6,210 bases of DNA from Gammaproteobacteria bacterium (GCA_019634245.1 JAHQVR010000241.1:1-6210); one strand, 5' to 3'; positions 1 through 6,210 are shown, counted from the stretch's first letter. A program made the numbers and translations. The notes: generated by a model from the letters alone, not told the origin.

Positions 1-94
1 AAAGTACAACAATAAAAACGGCGCCGCTAAACCAAAGCTTTTTCTCGCCCATTGCTACCATCGAAAACCAAAACTCTTTTAAGAATCTAACCAT
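1..94 (-). CDS. 5' part of a small membrane protein gene (cut by the left edge)
   Basis: Reading leftward from an ATG at 94-92, 31 codons are open to the window edge. The visible protein begins MVRFLKEFWFSM, continues through a short charged stretch (GEKK, residues 16-19) and enters a hydrophobic segment (WFSGAVFIVVL, 21-31) that looks like the start of a membrane helix. An in-frame TGA at 103-101 limits the start to ATG 94, 61 or 52. I prefer 94 because a purine-rich GAGAG lies just upstream and the FLKEFW opening is kept. The pattern of FLKxxW, then KKxW, then a hydrophobic run resembles the short DUF5989 proteins of about 50 residues, often found near carbamoyltransferase and exopolysaccharide genes. 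That assignment is from memory of the family and is tentative. The gene is divergent from the SBP56 gene. It could also be a chance open frame, since so little is visible. Confidence 0.5.
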   Translation of the reverse strand, partial: MVRFLKEFWFSMVAMGEKKLWFSGAVFIVVL

Positions 95-117
95 CGTCTC
101 TCAAGCGTGGGCCTAGC

Positions 118-123
118 ATTATA
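118..123 (-). promoter_or_regulatory. possible -10 element for the left-edge gene
   Basis: On the minus strand these bases read TATAAT, a perfect sigma-70 -10 hexamer, 24 bases before the ATG at 94. This would give a short leader of roughly 15-20 bases. No good -35 hexamer sits 16-18 bases upstream, and a TG dinucleotide is one base out of register for an extended -10. The ATTATAAT core is itself symmetrical, so the match is equally good on the plus strand, where no downstream gene is close. Confidence 0.3.
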
Positions 124-434
124 ATCAAGAAATAACAATCGCTTTTTAAAACGAGTAATTAACGCTGTAGACCAACTGTTTAAAAAGTAACGTGCAGCCA
201 GATTAGAGCACGAATCCAGTACTCACAAGACCTCACTAGAGCGCTAACCGACCCTAATCACCCCTTATAAACGGTCGCTTTTTACACTAGCGCACAAACA
301 AAGATTAAACGACATTTTGACCCAGCATTTGTTGGCGCCTCTGCAGCAAAATTTGCGTGCATAAGAGTGGTCAGGTTAGAATCTTGCCACGTATTTGAAA
401 ACACGATTGCGAAGCATACCGGGTGATGGTGTAA

Positions 435-461
435 TTGATCGGGTAAACACGTGTTTATAGT
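435..461 (+). promoter_or_regulatory. weak candidate promoter for the SBP56-membrane protein pair
   Basis: TTGATC (435-440) and TATAGT (456-461) resemble sigma-70 -35 and -10 hexamers, but the 15-base spacer is short. If used, the transcript would carry a leader of nearly 100 bases before the start at 565. The palindrome at 444-457 occupies the spacer. The call rests on pattern matching only. Confidence 0.25.
444..457. promoter_or_regulatory. perfect 14-bp palindrome, candidate operator
   Basis: The bases TAAACACGTGTTTA read identically on both strands; symmetry ends at the next pair outwards. The site lies about 108 bases before the SBP56 start codon, in non-coding DNA. It falls between a TTGATC at 435-440 (a -35-like hexamer) and a TATAGT at 456-461 (five of six matches to TATAAT), separated by 15 bases, which is shorter than ideal. 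A dimeric regulator bound here would block or control such a promoter. No regulator gene is in the window, so the binding protein is unknown. Confidence 0.4.
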
Positions 462-564
462 AGATGTCCAAAGAAAGTAATAATAACAATAAACTCTAAA
501 GCTAACCCAATGAAGGTTCATGCAAGGTTTTTAAATCTTACTCAACACACTACCTGGAGATAAT

Positions 565-1965
565 ATGAACGTAAGACCAGACCCTACGTTTCACGCTACA
601 GCACAGCTCGCAATGCAAGCACCGATGGAGAACTACGGTTTCACCATCATGCTCAGTGCCGATGGATCGTCATCAGATGGCATCGCGGTTGTGGACCTGA
701 ACAGTACATCGGACACCTACGGCCAAATAGTGCATCAGGTTATTGTGCCAACCAAGGGTGATGAGTTTCATCACTTTGGATGGAATGCCTGCTCGTCTTC
801 TCTTTCGCCGTTGTCCGGCCATGCGTTTCTAGAGCGTCGTTACTTGATAGTACCTGGTATACGTTCATCCCGCATTTATATCATCGATGTAAAAGACCCA
901 CTAAAGGCAAAGATTCATAAAACAATCGAACCAGAAGAGTTATTTGAAAAAACCGGTTACTCTCGTCCACATACAATTCATTGTGGGCCTGAGGGTATTT
1001 ACGTCTCCACCCTTGGTGGCGCTGGCGAAGATGGAACTGATGGCCCTCCGGGTATTTTTATAATGGATTGCGAAACCTTTGAGATAATCGGCCGCTACGA
1101 GATGGACAGGGGCGAGCAAGAAAAGCACTACGATTTTTGGTGGAACCTTCCGCAAGACTATATGGTCAGCTCTGAGTGGGGCTTACCACCACAATTTGAA
1201 AATGGCGTAGTGCCAGACGATCTACTCAGCAACAAGTACGGCCACAAGATTCACTTTTGGGATTTGCGCAAACGCAAAAATATCCAAACTATCGATCTGG
1301 GTGAAAATCATCAAATGGCATTGGAGATACGCCCGGCACACGATCCAAAAAGTTCTTACGGTTTTTGTGGTGTTGTTGTTGATACAACCAATCTACAAGG
1401 TGCCATATTTACCTGGTGGCGTGACGATGATGGAAAGTGGCAAGCAAAGAAGACCATCACGATCGATCCACACCCTGCCGATCCGGATGATCTGCCCGAG
1501 TTGCTCAAAGGGTTTTCTGCGGTTCCACCATTAGTAACCGATATAGACTTAAGCCTTGATGACAAATACCTGTACGTCGCATGCTGGGGTCTGGGTGAAA
1601 TGCACCAATATGATGTGTCCGATCCAATGAACCCTGTACTGGCGGGTAAAGTTGAAGTAGGCGGAATAGTTAAAAAGACAAAACATCCAAACGGAGAAGA
1701 CTTTGCCTACGGCCCTCAGATGGTGGAAATTAGCCGGGACGGCAAACGCGTGTACTGGACAAACTCACTCTACTCCACATGGGACGATCAGTTCTATCCC
1801 GATGATGAAGGTGGGCAGATGGTTATGGCGCGCGTTGGTGATGACGGCAGTTTTGCGCTTGACAAGGATTTCTACATCAACTTTCCAGACGGTTATCGCA
1901 GCCACCAAATACGCCTGGAAGGTGGCGACTGCTCAACGGACAGCTTCTGCTACCCTAACGTCTAA
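565..1965 (+). CDS. selenium-binding protein SBP56 / methanethiol oxidase family protein
   Basis: This 466-residue protein is full length for the SBP56 family, which includes human SELENBP1 and bacterial methanethiol oxidase MtoX. Those enzymes convert methanethiol, oxygen and water to formaldehyde, hydrogen sulfide and hydrogen peroxide, and the bacterial enzyme needs copper. Family landmarks are present in order: HHFGWNACSS (69-78, with Cys76 at the proposed selenium/active cysteine), SSRIYIIDV (101-109), RPHTIHC (134-140), YDFWWN (189-194), LVTDIDLSLDDKYLYVACW (323-341), QYDVSDP (348-354), GPQMVEISRDGKRVYWT (383-399), SLYSTWDDQFYPD (401-413) and GGDCSTD (453-459). His69, His70, His136 and His139 are candidate metal ligands. 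No signal peptide is visible at the N-terminus, so a cytoplasmic location is likely, unlike the exported Hyphomicrobium MtoX. The start is supported by TGGAGA (555-560) four bases upstream of the ATG. The next gene follows with no gap. Family membership is sure; methanethiol as the actual substrate is inferred. Confidence 0.95.
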   Translation: MNVRPDPTFHATAQLAMQAPMENYGFTIMLSADGSSSDGIAVVDLNSTSDTYGQIVHQVIVPTKGDEFHHFGWNACSSSLSPLSGHAFLERRYLIVPGIRSSRIYIIDVKDPLKAKIHKTIEPEELFEKTGYSRPHTIHCGPEGIYVSTLGGAGEDGTDGPPGIFIMDCETFEIIGRYEMDRGEQEKHYDFWWNLPQDYMVSSEWGLPPQFENGVVPDDLLSNKYGHKIHFWDLRKRKNIQTIDLGENHQMALEIRPAHDPKSSYGFCGVVVDTTNLQGAIFTWWRDDDGKWQAKKTITIDPHPADPDDLPELLKGFSAVPPLVTDIDLSLDDKYLYVACWGLGEMHQYDVSDPMNPVLAGKVEVGGIVKKTKHPNGEDFAYGPQMVEISRDGKRVYWTNSLYSTWDDQFYPDDEGGQMVMARVGDDGSFALDKDFYINFPDGYRSHQIRLEGGDCSTDSFCYPNV

Positions 1966-2631
1966 ATGCCATTTGATCTAGGTTCGGTGACGGCCCTTTG
2001 GTGGGCCGTCATTGTTTCCGGTATCTATCACGGCATCAATCCTGGCATGGGCTGGCCGTTGGCGGTATCAGCCGGATTGATGCAACAGCGTACCCGCGCC
2101 TTACCAGAAGCATTAGGTATGCTTGCTCTTGGGCATGTACTGGCGATGTTGGTCATACTGCTGCCATTCTCACTGATGGCAGCGTTGATCCAATGGGAAA
2201 AAGAAATCAGGATTGGTGCAGGTATTGTCGTAATTGCAATGGGCATTTATTTGCTAATCAACCGCCGGCATCCAAAGATATTGGCACGTGTTCACCCTAC
2301 TCGCTTGGCACTTTGGTCTTTTCTGGCTGCAATGGCTCATGGCGCCGGTTTGATGCTAGTGCCTATCTATTTGCAAATATGTTCGCCTGAAACACTGGAC
2401 GCAGGCCACCAGGCAGCAAGTGCATTAATGAAAGGCAGCCTACCCACAGCCCTGAAGGTTGCACTAGTACATACTCTTGCGATGACGCTGGCTGGTGGCG
2501 TACTCGCCATGTTGATCTACTTTTACCTTGGTCTAAAATTTCTGTCCAAAACCTGGTTTAATCTGGATATCGTTTGGGCTTTAAGTTTGGTCTTGGTTGG
2601 CGTATTTGGCATATACACCACTCAGCATTAG
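1966..2631 (+). CDS. polytopic membrane protein, partner gene of SBP56
   Basis: A 221-residue hydrophobic protein with about six membrane segments (near residues 8-24, 50-75, 82-98, 112-137, 162-190 and 199-217). The first helix ends in HGINPGMGWPLAV (22-34), the second contains GH (56-57), the fourth contains AHGAGLMLVP (124-133) and the fifth has His169. Two HG motifs in two half-repeats recall inner-membrane metal exporters and related LysE/NicO/TauE-type transporters, but I cannot assign it to a named family with certainty. Its ATG directly abuts the TAA of the SBP56 gene, and no Shine-Dalgarno sequence precedes it, which points to translational coupling. The likely role is therefore tied to SBP56, for example supplying copper or moving a substrate or product across the inner membrane; this is inference from position and motifs. 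Downstream it meets a convergent gene after 60 bases. Confidence 0.85.
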   Translation: MPFDLGSVTALWWAVIVSGIYHGINPGMGWPLAVSAGLMQQRTRALPEALGMLALGHVLAMLVILLPFSLMAALIQWEKEIRIGAGIVVIAMGIYLLINRRHPKILARVHPTRLALWSFLAAMAHGAGLMLVPIYLQICSPETLDAGHQAASALMKGSLPTALKVALVHTLAMTLAGGVLAMLIYFYLGLKFLSKTWFNLDIVWALSLVLVGVFGIYTTQH

Positions 2632-2691
2632 AAAACTCTGACATAAGTAAGAGCAATGGGCTATTTGGCCTCATTAAACAGATGTCGTGCA

Positions 2692-3063
2692 CTATAGAAA
2701 TGCATACACAAGAAAACCACCAAATGCTACTGCCGCAACCCCGGCAATTCTACCTAAGTGCTTTAAGTTTGTTAACACCCAGGACAACAACTTAGTAAAT
2801 CTATGGCGCCCAAGCACCGCCAGAAATATTCCCGCAACAATAAAGATCCAGCCAAGTATCTCTATTACTTGAGGAAACCTGGATTGATTTGATTGAATAA
2901 TAAGTAGTACCCCAATAATCAATCTAACCAAAACAGCAATCACGTGAATCGCTACATTATCTATGTTGTTTCTAAGATACCTGAAAAGAATCTCCGGATT
3001 CACCAGGAGTAGCGCTCCGGCTATTAGCATCAGGATGCCGAATATAATAATCAACAAGGTCAT
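2692..3063 (-). CDS. small four-helix membrane protein of unknown function
   Basis: A 123-residue protein, mostly hydrophobic, with four predicted membrane segments (about 2-21, 39-57, 67-85 and 103-122). The loops at 22-38 and 86-102 carry the positive charges (R28, R31; R86, R88, K91, K101), so by the positive-inside rule both termini face the periplasm. No cysteine, no catalytic motif and no recognisable family signature is visible. The start is supported by GGAG (3076-3073 on the minus strand) nine bases before the ATG. The gene is convergent with the SBP56-partner membrane gene and lies 157 bases downstream of nfi on the same strand, far enough to have its own promoter, though I see no clear one. 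I do not recognise the gene. The good ribosome binding site and regular helix pattern make a real gene likely. Confidence 0.75.
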   Translation of the reverse strand: MTLLIIIFGILMLIAGALLLVNPEILFRYLRNNIDNVAIHVIAVLVRLIIGVLLIIQSNQSRFPQVIEILGWIFIVAGIFLAVLGRHRFTKLLSWVLTNLKHLGRIAGVAAVAFGGFLVYAFL

Positions 3064-3220
3064 TATCTATTGCTCCGTTAGAACGATAATTTGCACATTA
3101 ACATTTTACGGTTTGGTGGGTTTTTTACGTTACCTTGTTTCGTACTGTGATAAGGTTTTATAGCTCGAATACGTGCCCCATTATCCTTAAACTAAAGGAG
3201 CTCACCATCTCCCGTTCTTG

Positions 3221-3913
3221 TTAACTGCTTTTGTTAGAGGCTTCGCGTACATATGTGTTAACCGCCTGGTCTGCTTGTCTCGTCGTTTCTGGAAGTCGAT
3301 ACTTTGGGCAGAGGCGCAGTATCCATTCAATTGATTCCCGTAGAGTAATTTTATGTCCAGGCGAGACATAAACAGGATTTACCTGATCTTGCGTACGAAG
3401 CGAGCGGCCAACGCTTTCTCCATCTAGGAATATATCAGCACAGTTTCCGCGACTGGGTCCGGGCGCTTCTTGACTAGGCAATAAAGTTGTTTTTGCACAG
3501 CCGATACACGGTAAGTCGACTATGACACCCAGATGGCTCGCTAGTCCAAAACGCCGTGGGTGAGCGATACCGTGGCCATCACATACAATAATATCCGGTT
3601 TTGTTTTCAAATTATGAAACGCTTCAATTACGGGTGGGAGCTCACGAAACGAAAACAAACCAGGCACATAAGGAAAATTCACCGCTTGTTCAGCCGTAGA
3701 GGTCTCGACTATTTCCAGTGTTTCAGCATCGAGCAAAACAATAGCCGCAAATACTCCATCTTGGTTATCCGGGTAGGCAACATCTACGCCTGCAACATAG
3801 TTGATTTTGTTTTTTAGCGGCGTTAATTCAACTTTATCTGCAAGCACCAATTGGATTTCACGCGCTTGCGATTCACTTAGATTATTTGACAGGCTTTGGC
3901 TATTTTTCGTCAT
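3221..3913 (-). CDS. nfi: endonuclease V (deoxyinosine 3' endonuclease)
   Basis: Endonuclease V recognises deoxyinosine, formed by adenine deamination, and nicks the second phosphodiester bond 3' to it, starting alternative excision repair in the cytoplasm. The 230-residue length fits bacterial Nfi (about 223 in E. coli). Visible motifs are VAGVDVAY (40-47, catalytic Asp44), the strand-separating wedge PYVPGLFSFRE (81-91, with Glu91), DGHGIAHPRRFGLASHLGV (112-130, catalytic Asp112), GCAK (138-141) and the C-terminal YRLPETTRQAD (205-215). All match E. coli Nfi segments such as PYIPGFLSFRE and DGHGISHPRR. The metal-binding carboxylates are intact, so it should be active. About ten residues (MTKNSQSLSN) precede the usual start of homology, and no Shine-Dalgarno sequence is evident, but no other Met exists in the protein. 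It begins 26 bases after the SUKH gene ends; co-transcription is possible, though a functional link is unlikely. Confidence 0.96.
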   Translation of the reverse strand: MTKNSQSLSNNLSESQAREIQLVLADKVELTPLKNKINYVAGVDVAYPDNQDGVFAAIVLLDAETLEIVETSTAEQAVNFPYVPGLFSFRELPPVIEAFHNLKTKPDIIVCDGHGIAHPRRFGLASHLGVIVDLPCIGCAKTTLLPSQEAPGPSRGNCADIFLDGESVGRSLRTQDQVNPVYVSPGHKITLRESIEWILRLCPKYRLPETTRQADQAVNTYVREASNKSS

Positions 3914-3939
3914 ACAAAACTAGATTTACAATTAGCTAT

Positions 3940-4713
3940 TTATTCGCTGCTCTGTCGCTTCGATCTTAAATCTTCTATGAATGGCCCACGTTTTTGAATG
4001 CTCGTTAGATAGCCCCTCTGATCCAATATAAACGCTGTTCTCGTTTTTTTATGATGAAGATACTCTATGCCATCGATATCTTCATGATATACCTCACCAG
4101 AGTAAAGCTCCAACAATTCGTCTCGAGACATACCGATGGGTGTGGCGAACATTGCGTGCTCCTTCTCCACGAAGGCTAGATGCTTGTCGGATACCTTCAT
4201 CTGCCATACGGCAAAGTCACCTAGACAGCCGACCATATCTCCGAAATTCCACCAGTAAACGTAACCGCTGGCTTCTCCGTTGAGCACGAGAAACGGGACG
4301 GAAGGATTGAAACCGGGTGCGATTTCTACTGTGCCATCGCCGCTAGCAATAGGGTGAGGCTCACTGTCGTCATCGCAATCGATATCAACAGGGTTTTCAA
4401 ATATTTCAAGTAACGAGGGGGTGCTTACATCTTCATGATAAATTCGGCTTACAAAATCATAAATGCAGCCGAAATCACTTGGCCCTGTTGCCCCAAAATA
4501 GAGAAGATAAGACTTATATGAAAGCGGCAATTCTATCTTGTTTCTGGCTTCAAACTCATTAATCAGTTTTAACGGAACGGTAGGCCCAAAGGGACACTGA
4601 TAGCTTCGCCTTGCATACCTATCCTCCTTCCAGACTGAGGCAAGCTCTCGCATTCGAATATATTTTGACTGAATATCAGCCCAGAGATCTTTGTACTCCG
4701 CTAGATTGTTCAT
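3940..4713 (-). CDS. SMI1/KNR4 (SUKH) family protein
   Basis: This 257-residue soluble protein contains a SUKH-1 type domain at about residues 47-185. The hallmark opening is LINEFEARNKIELPLSYKSY (50-69), followed by LLYFGATG (70-77); it matches the family pattern of an acidic helix, then LPxxYxxxL and a glycine turn. A later strand segment FLVLNGEASGYVYWWNFGD (141-159) fits the second half of the fold. A short acidic run DIDCDDDSE (110-118) and a C-terminal extension (about 205-257) are extra. No signal peptide or membrane helix is present. In bacteria this superfamily is dominated by immunity proteins that neutralise contact-dependent, type VI or other polymorphic toxins, although some members have other roles. 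The gene lies 38 bases downstream of the propeller gene on the same strand, with only a weak AAGAGAAAG before its ATG. No toxin is visible in the window, so the immunity role is inference. Confidence 0.82.
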   Translation of the reverse strand: MNNLAEYKDLWADIQSKYIRMRELASVWKEDRYARRSYQCPFGPTVPLKLINEFEARNKIELPLSYKSYLLYFGATGPSDFGCIYDFVSRIYHEDVSTPSLLEIFENPVDIDCDDDSEPHPIASGDGTVEIAPGFNPSVPFLVLNGEASGYVYWWNFGDMVGCLGDFAVWQMKVSDKHLAFVEKEHAMFATPIGMSRDELLELYSGEVYHEDIDGIEYLHHKKTRTAFILDQRGYLTSIQKRGPFIEDLRSKRQSSE

Positions 4714-4751
4714 AAAGTCTTTCTCTTAAGCAGATATTGGCGACACCCCGG

Positions 4752-6210
4752 TTAAACACTCCCAGTCTCGTCGGCCAGCAACGGGAATACCCTAAGCTGC
4801 TTTTCAGCACTGGCAACTATTAATGTTTCTTCATCAAATCGCGCTGTAGTAATTCCCTTTGGTGAACCTTTGAATTCCCTCCTCGATCCCGTCAAATCTA
4901 ATAACACCACATCTCCATTACTTAAGCCAAAAGCAAGCCAGCTTGATGTGTGCCAATCGACTGTTGTGACCTTAGATGTATAAGACGCTGCTGTAGCCAT
5001 CAGAATATCTCCATCCTCGGCACTTAGGATGACGCAAGCATTCGGGTGTGATTTTGATTCTCCGCCGCTTGCAATTGCCAGCATCTTTCCACAGGGAGAT
5101 AACGCAATTTCGCTCACCACGTGAAAATATTCTTTCGTGTCATATCTTCCTAATTCTCGCTGCCACAGAATTTCAGATGTTTTTACATTGAGAGCAGCAA
5201 CTGATGTAATCGATGCTAGAAATACAATATCCTGTGATTGACCTATGGCAATGGATCGATAGAACTGGTGAAATTGCCCGAACGTAGAGAAGAGATGCTC
5301 ATCTTGAACACACTTGATGTCGCCGCTATTCAAATTAACGCTAAAAAGGTGGCCTTCGTTTTTATTTGCTACATTCGCAAATTCTTGCGTCAAAAGACAA
5401 GGAATTGATACACAGTCAGTGGTGCATTCTACTACGTTGCTCCAATATTCTTGAGGTGTTGGGATTGCGAAAAATTCTTCGTTGTTCCGCCAAATATACG
5501 GCCCAATGAAAGGAAGGTAAGAAATAAGCTTTCGTTCTTCTATATCGATTAAGGCTGTCCGACATTCGTATCCCCGGCATGTAGATCCTCTGACTATTGC
5601 TTTTGTTCCATCGGGACTGAGAGCGCCATAAGAACCAACTCCCTCGATTTCATCCTGCAACTCAAAAAACTTATCACGAAATTGCAATACATTCGCACGG
5701 CTACCTCCAACTGTGCCAGACCTGAGTCCCAGCAGCCAGCCTCCATTTTTGGTTTTTTCAAGCCATTGACATCTGCCATCATTGCTCTTCTTCGCGACTA
5801 TTTTACTTTTGGGCCTAGCTTGGATTGATGTCTCAATTTGACTCGATACCATTTCGATCGACGATTTCGCTTTGGCCTCTAGTGCGTACATTGGATTAAG
5901 TACGCCAGCAACGTCGCCGACGGGACTAGCGACTACCTGATCAATTTGAAGATCATGGGCAACCCAATTTAGGTGGTGTGCTAATGCAGCACGCCGATGA
6001 TATGCGACCTTATAACCTCTGTCATATTCTTCCCATGGAACATGCGTATCGATTCTATTTATTTCTTTTGGCGGGTTTTCTTTATCAAAGTCTATGGAAT
6101 CGCCAGACTCGCTAATAACACTCAAATAGACTTCGGTACGAGGGTTTTCTGCTATCCAGAAATTTGGTGACGCCTCCTTAAAACCTACCGCACTCAAGGC
6201 AGATTGAGCG
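4752..6210 (-). CDS. WD40-like beta-propeller protein, 5' end outside the window
   Basis: At least 485 codons are open from the right edge to the TAA at 4754-4752. The first possible start inside the window is a TTG at 6197-6195, but it has no ribosome binding site and the frame stays open upstream (codons for AQSA), so the true start probably lies beyond 6210. Numbering from that TTG, residues 60-125 look helical. From about 140 to the end there are repeated propeller-type strands: GALSPDGTKAIV (191-202) with ALIDIEERKLI (215-225), EIALSPCGKMLAIASGG (363-379) with VILSAEDGDIL (389-399), and VTTVDWHTSSWLAFGLSNGD (410-429) with VVLLDLTG (430-437), then a last blade ending RVFPLL (469-474). Five cysteines (207, 212, 258, 262, 267) cluster in the middle. 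No catalytic motif is seen. Propellers usually act as binding platforms. The adjacent SUKH gene suggests a functional pair, but the role is unknown. Confidence 0.8.
   Translation of the reverse strand, partial: AQSALSAVGFKEASPNFWIAENPRTEVYLSVISESGDSIDFDKENPPKEINRIDTHVPWEEYDRGYKVAYHRRAALAHHLNWVAHDLQIDQVVASPVGDVAGVLNPMYALEAKAKSSIEMVSSQIETSIQARPKSKIVAKKSNDGRCQWLEKTKNGGWLLGLRSGTVGGSRANVLQFRDKFFELQDEIEGVGSYGALSPDGTKAIVRGSTCRGYECRTALIDIEERKLISYLPFIGPYIWRNNEEFFAIPTPQEYWSNVVECTTDCVSIPCLLTQEFANVANKNEGHLFSVNLNSGDIKCVQDEHLFSTFGQFHQFYRSIAIGQSQDIVFLASITSVAALNVKTSEILWQRELGRYDTKEYFHVVSEIALSPCGKMLAIASGGESKSHPNACVILSAEDGDILMATAASYTSKVTTVDWHTSSWLAFGLSNGDVVLLDLTGSRREFKGSPKGITTARFDEETLIVASAEKQLRVFPLLADETGSV

Larger units (their letters stand above)
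95..564. other. divergent intergenic region, about 470 bp, no convincing gene
   Basis: This AT-rich stretch separates the leftward small membrane protein from the rightward SBP56 gene and must hold promoters for both. It contains a perfect 14-bp palindrome (444-457) and a shorter odd dyad GCAAAATTTGC (346-356). A 10-base string TCGCTTTTTA occurs twice (139-148 and 275-284). The longest open frame inside it (282-521, minus) has no ribosome binding site and a Cys/Tyr/His-rich composition unlike the neighbours, so I treat it as chance. I see no tRNA, no clear riboswitch and no intrinsic terminator. Confidence 0.6.

Noticed and set aside
139..284. Repeated TCGCTTTTTA (139-148 and 275-284) as a regulatory or mobile repeat
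   Set aside because: Only two copies of ten AT-rich bases, with no dyad symmetry or regular spacing; chance is a sufficient explanation.
282..521. Minus-strand 79-residue open frame in the left intergenic region
   Set aside because: No Shine-Dalgarno before its ATG, odd Cys/Tyr/His-rich composition, no recognisable motif, and it runs across the palindrome and candidate promoter of the SBP56 operon.
940..1155. Minus-strand open frame inside the SBP56 gene
   Set aside because: It is a shadow of a well-supported gene with family motifs throughout; other overlapping frames at 1301-1534, 1356-1565 and 1703-1981 are rejected for the same reason.
2655..2675. Possible terminator hairpin (AATGGGC ... 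GGCCTCATT) between the convergent membrane genes
   Set aside because: The stem is only about six pairs including a G-U pair, and it is followed by AAACA on the plus strand with no T-run on either strand, so an intrinsic terminator is not supported.
3100..3135. T-run after GGTGGG at 3121-3126 as a plus-strand terminator
   Set aside because: No inverted repeat of useful length precedes the T-run, and no plus-strand gene ends nearby.
3560..3817. Plus-strand 85-residue open frame within nfi
   Set aside because: It lies opposite the catalytic core of a clearly conserved endonuclease V gene.
1..6210. CRISPR array, insertion sequence, tRNA or integrase attachment site
   Set aside because: No regularly spaced direct repeats, terminal inverted repeats, transposase motifs or tRNA cloverleaf could be found by reading either strand.

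Overview
This window looks like chromosomal DNA from a Gram-negative, probably marine or aquatic gammaproteobacterium. That is inferred from moderate-to-low GC, the style of the endonuclease V and SBP56 proteins, and the spacing of genes. No rRNA, tRNA, phage or transposon marker pins the lineage, so the taxonomic guess is weak.

Layout, left to right. Positions 1-94 hold the start of a small leftward membrane-protein gene cut by the window edge. Positions 95-564 are a long divergent intergenic region with a perfect 14-bp palindrome and no convincing gene. Positions 565-2631 are a tight rightward pair: a selenium-binding protein / methanethiol oxidase (SBP56) homologue, then a polytopic membrane protein whose ATG abuts the TAA of the first gene. 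From 2692 to the right edge everything is leftward: a four-helix membrane protein of unknown function, endonuclease V (nfi), a SMI1/KNR4 (SUKH) domain protein, and a large WD40-like beta-propeller protein whose 5' end runs off the window.

How they may work together. SBP56 proteins of the MtoX/SELENBP1 type oxidise methanethiol to formaldehyde, hydrogen sulfide and hydrogen peroxide and need copper. The abutting membrane protein carries histidine/glycine motifs in its membrane segments that recall metal-exporter-type folds, so a metal-supply or substrate-transport partnership is a reasonable but untested idea. Endonuclease V is a stand-alone repair enzyme for deoxyinosine. The SUKH and propeller genes lie 38 bp apart on one strand and look like an accessory pair. 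SUKH proteins are best known as immunity proteins of bacterial toxin systems, but no toxin domain is visible here.

The main leads are the coupled SBP56-membrane protein pair with its palindromic upstream site, and the SUKH-propeller pair with a cysteine-rich insert. Nothing in the window proves a new system.
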